Shown here piece by piece: positions 8,732 through 17,418 of a stretch of DNA of 64,000 nt. Location: the NCBI RefSeq assembly GCF_017814975.1, contig NZ_JAGIQA010000035.1, positions 20,307 to 84,306 on the forward strand, written 5' to 3'. Made by a program: the position numbers and the translations under genes. Each line of letters opens with the position of its first letter. Positions within the stretch are counted from its first letter, which is position 1. This DNA comes from Cupriavidus consociatus (GTDB lineage Bacteria; Pseudomonadota; Gammaproteobacteria; Burkholderiales; Burkholderiaceae). The notes beneath the pieces were generated by a model, which saw nothing but the letters and a program-made list of their open reading frames with translations, did not search any database and was not told the origin of the DNA.

Positions 8732-9502
8732 TCAGTCCGGCAACGTCGCCGCGCCCATCCTGCGCGCGATGATTCCCGCCTTCGCGCGGAAATTCACCCG
8801 CACGTTGGCGCAGTACTCTTTTTTGTCGAAGCACTTGGGCGCCGGCAATGCCGCCGCCAGCCGCGCGGACTGCCCGATGCTGAGCTTGTCGGCATTGGTG
8901 CGGAAGTAGTGCTGCGCCGCGGCCTGCGCGCCGAACACGCCCTCGCCCCACTCCACCGAGTTCAGGTAGATCTCGTAGATGCGCTGCTTGTCGAGCCAGA
9001 ATTCCAGCATCCACGTGATCGCCAGCTCCTGCCCCTTGCGCAGGTAATGCTGCTCGGACGACAGGAACAGGTTCTTGGCCAGCTGCTGCGTGATGGTTGA
9101 AGCGCCGCGCACGATGCGGCCTCGCTTCTTGTTGCGCTCCCACGCATCGAGCATGGCGTCGAGCTCGTAGCCGGGATGGTTGACGAAGCCCGCATCCTCG
9201 CTGGCGATCACCGCGCGTTTGAGGTTGCGCGAGATGCGCTCATACGGCACCCACTCGCGCTCCAGCCCGCAGCTCCACAGGTTGAAGCCGCACAGCCGCC
9301 AGCGCTCGGCCCGCATGAAGGTCGTGCTCGACGGGTTGACGTATTGCCAGCTGGCAATCTGCACGAAGAAATACAACTGCATCGCCAGCACGCCCGCGAC
9401 CATGCAGCCCAGCAGGTAGCCAAGCCAGCGCAGCGGATTCAGCACCGAGCCGGCGGAGGCAGCGCCACGGGCGGCGCTGGCCGTGCGGTTGCGGATGGCC
9501 AC
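8732..9502 (-). CDS. mtgA: Monofunctional peptidoglycan glycosyltransferase
   Basis: Polymerises lipid II into glycan strands at the periplasmic face of the inner membrane. It is a GT51 protein with one N-terminal membrane helix (LGYLLGCMVAGVLAMQLYFF) and no transpeptidase domain. Key motifs are IASEDAGFVNHPG, with the first catalytic Glu, RGASTITQQLAKN, and EIYLNSVEWGEGVFG. A GTG at 9500-9502, 18 bases after the aroE stop, gives 256 residues, normal for MtgA; the open frame extends upstream antisense-like through aroE and is not used. It is the last gene of the tonB-aroE-mtgA run. Confidence 0.9.
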   Translation of the reverse strand: MAIRNRTASAARGAASAGSVLNPLRWLGYLLGCMVAGVLAMQLYFFVQIASWQYVNPSSTTFMRAERWRLCGFNLWSCGLEREWVPYERISRNLKRAVIASEDAGFVNHPGYELDAMLDAWERNKKRGRIVRGASTITQQLAKNLFLSSEQHYLRKGQELAITWMLEFWLDKQRIYEIYLNSVEWGEGVFGAQAAAQHYFRTNADKLSIGQSARLAAALPAPKCFDKKEYCANVRVNFRAKAGIIARRMGAATLPD

Positions 9503-9519
9503 GGCCGGCGGCGCCCCGC

Positions 9520-10419
9520 TCAGCCCTTGCGTTCGGCCTGCAGCGCGTCGCGCAGCTCGGCCAGCACGGGAGCAGTACGGGGGCGCACGCCGCGCCAGAT
9601 ATAGAAGGCCTCGGCGGCCTGCTCGACCAGCATGCCCAGGCCGTCGCTGGTGCGCGCACCGCAGCGCGCGGCGAACTGCAGGAATACGGTCGGCTCGGCA
9701 CCGTACATCATGTCGTAGGCCAGCACGCCTTCGCCCAGCAGGAACTCGGGCAGCGGCGGCACTTCGCCGTGCAGGCTGCTCGACGAGGCATTGATCACGA
9801 TGTCGCAGGCCTCGTCCTCGGACAGGCCTTCCAGCGCATCGAGACCGCCGCCCCACAGCTCCACGCCGAACTGGTCGGCCGCTTCGACGAACTCTTCCAG
9901 CATGTCGCTGGCGCGCGACGCGGTGCGGTTAGCCACCACGATGCGCGACGGACGCGCCTCGATCAGCGGCAGCATCGCGCCCATGGCCGCGCCGCCAGCT
10001 CCCAGCAGCAGCACGCGCTTGCCTTCGACCAGCGTGTCGAGGTTGTCCTGGATATCGCGCACCAGGCCCACGCCATCGGTGTTGTCGCCGTGGATCAGGC
10101 CATCCTCGATCCACAGCGTGTTGACCGCGCCGGCGGCTTCGGCACGCTCGGTCAGGCGGTCGGCCAGGTCATAGGCCTCCAGCTTGAACGGCACCGTCAC
10201 ATTGCAGCCGTAGCCGCCGTCGGCGAAGAACTTGCGCACGGTATCGGCAAACCCGTCCAGCGGCGCCTCCAGCCGGTCGTACTGCACCGCCTCGCCGGTC
10301 TGGCGCGCAAAAGCGGCGTGGATCGCCGGCGAACGGCTGTGCGAAATGGGATTGCCGATCACCACATACTGGTCCGGCGTGTTCTGGGTGCGGTCTGGCG
10401 TAGTGTCTGGAGTGGTCAT
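9520..10419 (-). CDS. aroE: Shikimate dehydrogenase
   Basis: Reduces 3-dehydroshikimate to shikimate with NADPH in aromatic amino acid synthesis. The 299-residue protein has the substrate loop NPISHSRSP near residue 23, NVTVPFK with the catalytic Lys near 75, NTLWIEDG and GDNTDGVG for substrate binding near 105, and the nucleotide loop LGAGGAAMG near 140. It overlaps the upstream tonB-like gene by one base (TGATG), showing cotranscription and translational coupling. Confidence 0.95.
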   Translation of the reverse strand: MTTPDTTPDRTQNTPDQYVVIGNPISHSRSPAIHAAFARQTGEAVQYDRLEAPLDGFADTVRKFFADGGYGCNVTVPFKLEAYDLADRLTERAEAAGAVNTLWIEDGLIHGDNTDGVGLVRDIQDNLDTLVEGKRVLLLGAGGAAMGAMLPLIEARPSRIVVANRTASRASDMLEEFVEAADQFGVELWGGGLDALEGLSEDEACDIVINASSSSLHGEVPPLPEFLLGEGVLAYDMMYGAEPTVFLQFAARCGARTSDGLGMLVEQAAEAFYIWRGVRPRTAPVLAELRDALQAERKG

Positions 10420-11351
10420 CAGCGTGCCTGCAGCCGGGTTTCCAGCCCGCTGCGCGAAAACTTGAAAGTGGAAATGACTTCCAGGATGTCCTGGCGCGCC
10501 GCCATTTCCGCGGTGAAGGCGCCGAACGGCGCGGCCGCGCGCACGATCGCCACGGCCTGGCGGTCCAGCGCGGGATCGCCCGAGCTCTTGACCACGTCGA
10601 TGGCGTCGATGTTGTAGCCGTCGCGGTTGTAGCCGAGCTTGCCGAGCCGGTTGACGTTGATCACCAGGATCAACTGGCCGTACAGCGGCTTGCCATTGCG
10701 TTGCGGGAAATCGGTGGTGCCACGCGCCTCGATCTTGCGGCGCAGCCGGTCGTAGTACTGCGCGTAATCGACCGCCTGCGCGCTGGTCGCCGTCAACTGG
10801 AAGCGCTTGGGCCGCTTGGCGTAGTGATCCAGGTTGCGGCCGATCTCGGCTTCGAGCTTGGCCATCTCGTCGGCCGAGGTGCGCTCGTCCTGACCGCGCT
10901 GGGGATTGTCCTGGCGCTTCTCGCCGGGCTTGAGCGGCTGGCTGCGCACCGCAGGCGCGGGCTCGCGCGCCTGCGTCAGCAAGCGCTGCTGCTCCAGTTC
11001 GAGCTGTTCGACGCGGCGCTGCACCTGGCGCACGAGGTCGCCCTCCTGCGTCACGGTCTGCGCTGGCAGCGGCGTGGTGGCGCGCTGCAGATCATGGTCG
11101 CCGCCGCCGTCCAGGTTGGCTTGCGCCAGCGCGGTCGGGTTGCGCGGCTTCTGCGCCGATTTCGCGTTGACCAGCACCACGTCAAGCGGCGAGTCCGTGC
11201 GCTTGATCTCGAACACCTCGGGCGCGGCTATCCGCACCATCAGCAGCAGTGCATGCACGACCAGGGAAATCGCCAGCGCCTTGGCCAGCGTACTGCTGTT
11301 GTGCCACCTGGCGTGCCACCGGTGGCGGGGAGCGGCGAGTGCAGCGTTCAC
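10419..11351 (-). CDS. TonB-like energy transducer
   Basis: A 310-residue periplasm-spanning protein that would pass proton-motive energy to outer-membrane receptors. One N-terminal membrane helix (AISLVVHALLLMV) is followed by a long charged, coiled linker rich in Gln/Arg/Glu and a TonB C-terminal domain at about residues 230-290 (KPLYGQLILVINVNRLGKLG). The start is GTG at 11349-11351; no ATG precedes the helix in frame. It heads the tonB-aroE-mtgA unit. No exbB or exbD is nearby, so a genuine TonB role is inferred from the domain; it could serve another envelope function. Confidence 0.8.
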   Translation of the reverse strand: MNAALAAPRHRWHARWHNSSTLAKALAISLVVHALLLMVRIAAPEVFEIKRTDSPLDVVLVNAKSAQKPRNPTALAQANLDGGGDHDLQRATTPLPAQTVTQEGDLVRQVQRRVEQLELEQQRLLTQAREPAPAVRSQPLKPGEKRQDNPQRGQDERTSADEMAKLEAEIGRNLDHYAKRPKRFQLTATSAQAVDYAQYYDRLRRKIEARGTTDFPQRNGKPLYGQLILVINVNRLGKLGYNRDGYNIDAIDVVKSSGDPALDRQAVAIVRAAAPFGAFTAEMAARQDILEVISTFKFSRSGLETRLQAR

Positions 11352-11462
11352 GATGGCGGGAATTTGGCTCGGGAGGTGCGAGGCGACAAGTGAATGGGCA
11401 TTCCCGGCCGGCCGGGAATGCCGCTACGCATTGTAAGTGAGCCCCGCCGATTTCCGAAGGCT

Positions 11463-13565
11463 TCAGCCGGCGGCGGTGCCGCCGGTGTCGCGCTCAGCCG
11501 ACGGCTCGGCCGGTGCGTCGCCACCGGCGCTTGCCGCGGCATCGTCCGCGACGCCTGCGGCCTGCTCGGCGGCGTCTTCCGCGGCAGCTTCGGCTGCGGC
11601 TTCGGCCGACATTTCAGCGGCTTCCTCGTCGCTTTCCAGCTCTTCTTCAGGCAACACGCCCTCGCCGGCGAATATCTCCAGCACGCGGCACGAGACTTCC
11701 AGCGTGATCTCGTCGGTCTCGCCGATCTCCAGCAGCACCTGGGTGCCGCGCTGCGCCTGAACCAGCTCGGGCACGCGCGTGACCAGCGGGATCTCGGTAA
11801 AACGCACCGCGCCTTCCTTGAGCGCCGCGGCGACCATGCGCTCGCGGTTCTCCTGCTTGAGCCAGCGCAGGCACCAGTAGCGCTCCATGGTCGACTGGTG
11901 GTCGGCATAGGCGGCATAAGTGCCTTCAAAGTCAGCCACGGCGGCCAGCAGGTCGGCATCCTTGGGCTTGAACGGCGCCACCAGCTTGGCGGTCACGCCG
12001 TGCTGCGCCACCGCCAGGATCTGCCACTGGTTGACCAGGTCGACGTAGCGGCGCAGCGGCGAGGTGCTCCACGCGTACTGCGCCACGCCCAGCCCTTCGT
12101 GCGGTGCCGGGTAGGTCTGCATGCGGGTGCGATGCATGCCCCACGCCTTCTGCGTGCGGTAGATGCCGGGCACGCCGTTGTCCGCCAGCAGCTTGCCCCA
12201 CGTGCTGTTGGCCAGGATCATCAGCTCGGCCACGATCTTGTCCAGCGGGGAGCCGCGCTTGCGCTGCTCGATGCGCACGCGCTGGCTGCCGTCGGGCTGG
12301 TCGTCGAGGTAGAAGTTGAAGTCGGCGCGGTTGTGTGTCTCGGGGCGCAGGCCGCTGGCCAGGCGCGCCTTCTGGCGCTCGTCGTACAGGTAGCCGGCGA
12401 AGTGCCACAGCTGGGTCAGCGCCTCGCGGAACGGGTAGTCGCCAGTGCCTTCGGCCAGCGAGGCCTCGGTGATGACATCGTCGAGCAGGTTGTGGCGCAG
12501 GTTGGCGGCGATCGGCACCATCTCGGCGCGGGTCTCGCTGCCAATGATCAGCCACACCGTCGGGTCCACCGTCACGTACAGCGACAGTGCCGGGCAAACC
12601 CGGCCTTCCTGCAGCGTGTAGCGCTCGACCACCGGGTCGGGCAGCATGGTGATCTTGTCGCCCGGGAAGTAAACCGTGGACAGGCGCTGGCGCGCGATCA
12701 CGTCGAGCGGCTCGCCACGGCGGATGCCCAGCGCGGGCGCGGCGATATGGATGCCGATGCGCAGCTTGCCGTCGGGCAGCTTCGTCACCGACAGCGCATC
12801 GTCGATCTCGGTGGTGGTGACGTCGTCGATCGAGAACGCCTCGACCTCGGCCAGCGGCAGGTCGGCGGACGGCTCGGGCACGTCGGTATCGGGGAAGCCG
12901 GTACCCTTCGGAAAGCACTCGGCGAGGAACTTGGCCTCGTGCAGCGCACGTGCGCTGGCGACGCCGCCGGCGGCCACCATCAGCCGCATCGGCGTCATGC
13001 CGAGCGCGGTGCAGGCCGCGTCCATGGCCTTGTATTCCAGGCTGTTCTTGTCCGGCTTGAACAGCAGCTGCAGCACCTTGTTGCGGAACGATTCCGGCAG
13101 CGTCAGCGCCTTGAGCTGTTCTTCATACTCGGACTGCACCAGCGCCTGCTGGCGCTTGCGCTCGAGCGCGGCCAGCGCGGCCTTGAGCTGGTCTTCGGGC
13201 GCGCGCTGGTAGCGGCCACGCCCCTTGCGGCGGAAGTACACCGGATTGCCGTGCAGCGCCATTGCAAGCGCCGCCTGCTGCACCGCGCCGGGCTCGGCGC
13301 CGTAGTACTCGGCGGCCAGCTCGGCAAAGCCGAACTCGGCCTCGGGGGCGCATTCCCACAGGAAGTCCAGGTCGATCTCGGCCACCATGTCGCCGGTCTG
13401 GCGAACCAGTTCGATCGCCGACGGCTGCGCAAACTGCAGCAGCACGTCGCGCGACTTGACCTTGGTGCGCTTGCCGGCCGGCAGCTCCACCTGGTAAGCC
13501 TCGCCCTGCTGGTTCAGCACGGTGCCGGCGCGGATCTCGCCGCCTTCTTCGAACAGCAACTGCAT
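11463..13565 (-). CDS. RNB-domain exoribonuclease (RNase II family)
   Basis: A 700-residue 3'-5' exoribonuclease that degrades single-stranded RNA. The catalytic RNB domain spans about residues 240-560, with the conserved acidic cluster in TTTEIDDALSVT near residue 255 and the later STSPLRRYVDLVNQ block near 515. The usual C-terminal S1 domain is followed by an unusual tail of about 70 residues made almost wholly of Glu, Ala and Asp, which is low complexity and probably disordered. The start ATG is at 13563-13565. It lies 111 bases upstream of the tonB-like gene on the same strand. Confidence 0.88.
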   Translation of the reverse strand: MQLLFEEGGEIRAGTVLNQQGEAYQVELPAGKRTKVKSRDVLLQFAQPSAIELVRQTGDMVAEIDLDFLWECAPEAEFGFAELAAEYYGAEPGAVQQAALAMALHGNPVYFRRKGRGRYQRAPEDQLKAALAALERKRQQALVQSEYEEQLKALTLPESFRNKVLQLLFKPDKNSLEYKAMDAACTALGMTPMRLMVAAGGVASARALHEAKFLAECFPKGTGFPDTDVPEPSADLPLAEVEAFSIDDVTTTEIDDALSVTKLPDGKLRIGIHIAAPALGIRRGEPLDVIARQRLSTVYFPGDKITMLPDPVVERYTLQEGRVCPALSLYVTVDPTVWLIIGSETRAEMVPIAANLRHNLLDDVITEASLAEGTGDYPFREALTQLWHFAGYLYDERQKARLASGLRPETHNRADFNFYLDDQPDGSQRVRIEQRKRGSPLDKIVAELMILANSTWGKLLADNGVPGIYRTQKAWGMHRTRMQTYPAPHEGLGVAQYAWSTSPLRRYVDLVNQWQILAVAQHGVTAKLVAPFKPKDADLLAAVADFEGTYAAYADHQSTMERYWCLRWLKQENRERMVAAALKEGAVRFTEIPLVTRVPELVQAQRGTQVLLEIGETDEITLEVSCRVLEIFAGEGVLPEEELESDEEAAEMSAEAAAEAAAEDAAEQAAGVADDAAASAGGDAPAEPSAERDTGGTAAG

Positions 13566-13805
13566 CGATCGGTACTTTCAGAAATGCGCGGAACCGCATC
13601 GGGGCGCCACAAAGTGTGGCGCAGCGGCGGATCCTGTGGGAGAAATGGTGCTAACGGCATCGGCGGGCGGCGCGCTGTACGGGCCCCGCGCCGTGGCTAC
13701 GAGGCCAGGCCGCAGACCCGGAATGATACCGCACCGCCGCTGCGGACCCCGGCGTGCGCCCAGGGGCCGTGCACGCCGGCGGACGCCGGAAATGTTCGGA
13801 GCGGG

Positions 13806-14546
13806 TCAGAGCGACATGCCGCCGCTGGCTTCGATCGCAACGCCGTTGACGTAGCTGGCGTCGTCGCTGGCCAGGAAGGCATAGATGCTGGCTATCTCTG
13901 CCGGCTCTGCCAGCCGGCGCAGCCAGCACGACGACTTCATGCCGTCGAGCACCTTGTCGGGCACGGTCTGCAGGATCTCGGTATTGACAAAGCCGGGGCA
14001 GACGGCATTGACGCGCACGCCCTTGGGACCCAGCTCGCGCGCCCAGGTCTTGGTGAAGCCGATCACGCCGAACTTGCTGGCGGCATAGTTGGTCTGGCCA
14101 AAGTTGCCGTACAGGCCGACCACGCTGGAAGCGTTCAGGATCACGCCCTTGCCCTGCTCGGTCATGATCGTGGCGACTGCCTGGGCGCAGTTGAAGACGC
14201 CCTTCAGGTTGACGTCGATCACGGCATCGAACTGCGCCTCGGTCATCTTGGCCAGGCGCGCGTCCTTGGTGATGCCGGCGTTGTTGACCAGGATGTCGAT
14301 GCGGCCGTGCGCGGCCATCACCGCCGCCACCATGGCGTCGACCTCTTCGCGGCGGGTCACGTCGACGCGGTAGGCCGATGCGCTGCCGCCGGAGCCGGCG
14401 AGCTGGCCGGCGGCTTCGCGCACGCGCGCTTCATTGACGTCGCACAGCACGACGACCGCGCCCTCGGCCGCGAAGCGCTGCGCGGTGGCAAGGCCGATGC
14501 CAGCGGCGGCACCGGTGATGATGGCAACCCGACCCTGCAGTTTCAT
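13806..14546 (-). CDS. Short-chain dehydrogenase, acetoacetyl-CoA / 3-oxoacyl-ACP reductase type
   Basis: A 246-residue NAD(P)H oxidoreductase with a complete classical SDR set: TGAAAGIG cofactor loop near residue 11, NNAG near 86, the active-site Ser in NASSVVG near 138 and YAASK near 152. Similarity to FabG and PhaB suggests reduction of a 3-oxoacyl thioester, but the substrate cannot be fixed from sequence. The true start is the ATG at 14544-14546, which overlaps the chorismate lyase stop by four bases (ATGA), so it is the third gene of a translationally coupled operon. Confidence 0.88.
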   Translation of the reverse strand: MKLQGRVAIITGAAAGIGLATAQRFAAEGAVVVLCDVNEARVREAAGQLAGSGGSASAYRVDVTRREEVDAMVAAVMAAHGRIDILVNNAGITKDARLAKMTEAQFDAVIDVNLKGVFNCAQAVATIMTEQGKGVILNASSVVGLYGNFGQTNYAASKFGVIGFTKTWARELGPKGVRVNAVCPGFVNTEILQTVPDKVLDGMKSSCWLRRLAEPAEIASIYAFLASDDASYVNGVAIEASGGMSL

Positions 14547-15202
14547 CTCGTTCTCTTGATTTCGGTAGTGTGTGAATTGACGGGGCCGCGGTCTGTGGTG
14601 CGCCGGAACATCGGTAGCGCAATCGCCTTGGTCCCCGGGGCTGGCCGTGCCAGCAGGTCCGGCAAGAAGACCTCTGTCACGAGCATGACGCCGTCGCCGC
14701 GCCGGAATACGGAGCGCCGCGCAGGCAGCATGGGCAGCGGCGCCATCGCCGGCAGCACGCGCTGCAGCGCCTGGCGCAAGGGATGGTGCGGCAGCAGCCG
14801 GGCGAACTGGAACGGGTCGCGCGTCACTGCCGGATCGATAAACAACCGCCCGCCCAGCGGGCGCGCGCCCAGCCCCCGCAGGAACGGCCAGTCGCGCCGC
14901 GCATGGCGCAGGCGCACCACGGTGTGGGCAAAGACCGCGGGAATATCGTCGCAGATCAGCAGCACTTCGCGCGTCAGCGCCGGGACGCGGTCGTGCTGGC
15001 CCAGCACCTGCCATTCATCGGCCAGCGGCCGCAACGGGCGCTGCAGCAGCTGTGCCACGCGAAAGCGCTCGGACGCGGCCACCAGCCGCGCGGTCAGCGA
15101 ACCGTCGTCGCCGGTGACCCAGCGCCGCAGGTTGGGCGTGATCGCCGCATCGAAAGCCAGGTGCGAACTCCAGCCACAGCGGCGCGCAGACTGCGCGCTC
15201 AT
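14543..15202 (-). CDS. ubiC: Chorismate pyruvate-lyase
   Basis: Converts chorismate to 4-hydroxybenzoate and pyruvate, the first committed step of ubiquinone synthesis. The 219-residue protein shows the UbiC pattern: a GSLTARL segment near residue 33, the REVLLICDD block near 78 and AHTVV near 92, with an RPLGGRLF stretch that fits the buried product site. The C-terminus is longer than the usual 160-190 residues and ends in a polar tail overlapping the next gene. It is coupled by ATGA overlaps at both ends. Confidence 0.85.
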   Translation of the reverse strand: MSAQSARRCGWSSHLAFDAAITPNLRRWVTGDDGSLTARLVAASERFRVAQLLQRPLRPLADEWQVLGQHDRVPALTREVLLICDDIPAVFAHTVVRLRHARRDWPFLRGLGARPLGGRLFIDPAVTRDPFQFARLLPHHPLRQALQRVLPAMAPLPMLPARRSVFRRGDGVMLVTEVFLPDLLARPAPGTKAIALPMFRRTTDRGPVNSHTTEIKRTR

Positions 15203-15822
15203 GCCGCGCCCGCGCCGGCCGGCACCTTGGGCACCTTGCCGCCCGGGCCATAGCCGCAGAAGGCGAGCACTTCGTCGACGTAGTCGGCAAATTCGCTGAT
15301 GCCGTGGTCGCTGCCCTCGATCACGCGGATATTCGCGCCGGAGCAGGCGGCCACCATTTCACGGTAGTCCAGCACCTCGTCGCCGGTGGCGGCGAGCAGG
15401 TAATAGCGCTCGGGCCGGGTAATGGCGTTCACGCGCAGGTTGAGCAGTTCCTGCAGGTGGCGGCGCTCGACCGTGACCGAGCCGCCGCCGTGCCACAGCG
15501 GCTGCTCGCCCAGGTACTGCTCCAGGTCAGTCCACGGATGAACCGCCGGGTTCAGCAGTACGGTCTTGCAGCCATGGCGCTCGCCGAGCCAGCGGGCATA
15601 GAAGCCGCCCAGCGACGAGCCCATGATGGCGACTTCCTGAGCGCCGCCTGCCTGGGCGGCGCGAATGGCGGCCTCGGCCTGGGCGATCGCCAGCGCCGGC
15701 GAGACATTGAGTTCCGGGCAGGCGTAGTAGCGGCCCACGCCCCACTCGCGCATGCGCTCCTGCACCAGCCGCGCCTTGAACGACTGCGGTGAGGAGCGGA
15801 ATCCGTGCAGGTACAGCAGCAT
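15199..15822 (-). CDS. YqiA/YcfP-type alpha/beta-fold esterase
   Basis: A 207-residue alpha/beta hydrolase of the YqiA group, which hydrolyses short acyl esters and possibly CoA thioesters. Visible features are the oxyanion region YLHGFRSSP at the N-terminus, the nucleophile elbow GSSLGGF near residue 70, an Asp in ATGDEVLDY near 147 and the catalytic His in EGSDHGISEF near 175. It overlaps ubiC by four bases and starts 16 bases after mpl. The physiological substrate is unknown. Confidence 0.83.
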   Translation of the reverse strand: MLLYLHGFRSSPQSFKARLVQERMREWGVGRYYACPELNVSPALAIAQAEAAIRAAQAGGAQEVAIMGSSLGGFYARWLGERHGCKTVLLNPAVHPWTDLEQYLGEQPLWHGGGSVTVERRHLQELLNLRVNAITRPERYYLLAATGDEVLDYREMVAACSGANIRVIEGSDHGISEFADYVDEVLAFCGYGPGGKVPKVPAGAGAA

Positions 15823-15838
15823 GGCGGTCCCCTGCGGC

Positions 15839-17218
15839 TCAGGCCGCCGCGGCCAGCGCGTCCAGCAGCTTCTGGTGCACGCCGCCGAAGCCGCCGTTGC
15901 TCATCACCAGCACGTGGTCGCCCGGCTGCGCCGCGGCGCGCACGGCCTGCACCAGGGCGCCCAGGTCCTGGAACGCGGTTGCCTTGTCGCCCAGCGGCGC
16001 CAGCGACCCGGCCAGGTCCCAGCCCAGCGCATCCTTGCCGGCCGGCGCGCCGTAACCGAACACCAGGTCGGCCTGCTCCAGGCTTGCCGGCAGCTGGGCT
16101 TTCATCACGCCCAACTTCATGGTGTTCGAGCGCGGCTCCAGCACCGCCAGGATGCGGGCATCGCCAACACGGCGGCGCAGGCCTTCCAGCGTGGTCTGGA
16201 TCGCGGTCGGGTGGTGGGCGAAGTCGTCGTAGACGGTCACGCCGCCGACCTCGCCGCGCACTTCCATGCGGCGCTTGACGTTGGCGAAGCGCGACAGCGA
16301 GGCGATCGCCTGCTCCGCCGGCACGCCCACGTGGCGCGCCGCCGCGATTGCCGCCAGCGCGTTCATGCGGTTGTGCGTGCCCTGCAGGTCCCACACCACG
16401 GTGCCGACCACGGCGCCGCCGAACCAGACGTCAAAGGCATCCTTGCCCGGCTGCGCGGTGTGGGCGGCATCGCTCTCGCGCCAGTCACCCACGCCGAACT
16501 GCTCCACCTCGCTCCAGCAGCCGCGCTCGAGCACGCGCGCCAGGCTTTCCTCGACACCGTTGACGACCAGCCGGCCCTGGCCCGGCACGGTGCGCACCAG
16601 GTGGTGGAACTGCGTCTCGATCGCCGCCAGATCCGGGAAGATGTCAGCGTGATCGTATTCCAGGTTGTTCAGGATCGCGGTGCGCGAGCGGTAATGCACG
16701 AACTTGCTGCGCTTGTCGAAGAACGCGGTGTCGTACTCGTCGGCCTCGATCACGAAGAAATCGGATTCGGTCACGCGCGCAGAGATACCGAAGTTCTGCG
16801 GCACGCCGCCCACCAGGAAGCCCGGGTTGTAGCCGGCATCCTCCAGGATCCAGGCCAGCATCGACGTGGTGGTGGTCTTGCCGTGCGTGCCGGCCACCGC
16901 CAGCACCCACTTGCGCGCCAGCACGTGCTCGCCCAGCCATTGCGGGCCGGACACATAAGGCAGGTTGCGATCGAGGATGGCTTCCATCAGCGGATTGCCG
17001 CGAGAGACCACGTTGCCGATCACGAACAGGTCGGGCTCGAGCGCCAGCTGGGCGGGGTCGAATCCTTCGATCAGCTCGATGCCCTGCGCTTCCAGCTGGG
17101 TGCTCATCGGCGGATAGACATTGGCATCGCAGCCGGTGACGCGATGGCCGGCCTGCTTGGCAAGCACCGCCAGGCCGCCCATGAAGGTGCCGCAGATGCC
17201 AAGGATATGAATATGCAT
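15839..17218 (-). CDS. mpl: UDP-N-acetylmuramate:L-alanyl-gamma-D-glutamyl-meso-diaminopimelate ligase
   Basis: Joins recycled murein tripeptide to UDP-MurNAc, returning cell-wall turnover products to peptidoglycan synthesis in the cytoplasm. The 459-residue protein follows the Mur ligase plan: an N-terminal Rossmann-like domain beginning MHIHILGICGTFMGG, the ATP loop AGTHGKTTTT near residue 108, the EADEYDTAF metal site near 162, and YDDFAHHPTA near 330 in the C-terminal domain. The ATG at 17216-17218 gives the family N-terminus; the longer open frame upstream is not conserved. It is the first gene of the mpl-esterase-ubiC-SDR cluster. Confidence 0.94.
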   Translation of the reverse strand: MHIHILGICGTFMGGLAVLAKQAGHRVTGCDANVYPPMSTQLEAQGIELIEGFDPAQLALEPDLFVIGNVVSRGNPLMEAILDRNLPYVSGPQWLGEHVLARKWVLAVAGTHGKTTTTSMLAWILEDAGYNPGFLVGGVPQNFGISARVTESDFFVIEADEYDTAFFDKRSKFVHYRSRTAILNNLEYDHADIFPDLAAIETQFHHLVRTVPGQGRLVVNGVEESLARVLERGCWSEVEQFGVGDWRESDAAHTAQPGKDAFDVWFGGAVVGTVVWDLQGTHNRMNALAAIAAARHVGVPAEQAIASLSRFANVKRRMEVRGEVGGVTVYDDFAHHPTAIQTTLEGLRRRVGDARILAVLEPRSNTMKLGVMKAQLPASLEQADLVFGYGAPAGKDALGWDLAGSLAPLGDKATAFQDLGALVQAVRAAAQPGDHVLVMSNGGFGGVHQKLLDALAAAA

Positions 17219-17418
17219 GGGTTCCCGGGATGACATGAAGCCCGCAGGCTTGGGGACTCGGCACCCGGCGCTCGCGCGGCGGCAGCGTTGCCGCATGGTG
17301 CTGGCAGGCCGGGCAGGAAGCCATTGATTGTACCCGAGCGCCGGCGGCCTTCGCTGCACCGCGGCACCGGCGGCCGCCTCCGTGCGGCACCAGGCGTGCG
17401 CTCCGGTATCATGGGGCA

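Noticed and set aside
11394..15299. 1301-codon plus-strand open frame
   Set aside because: It covers the antisense of four convincing minus-strand genes (RNase II, SDR, ubiC, esterase) and its translation is low complexity without motifs.
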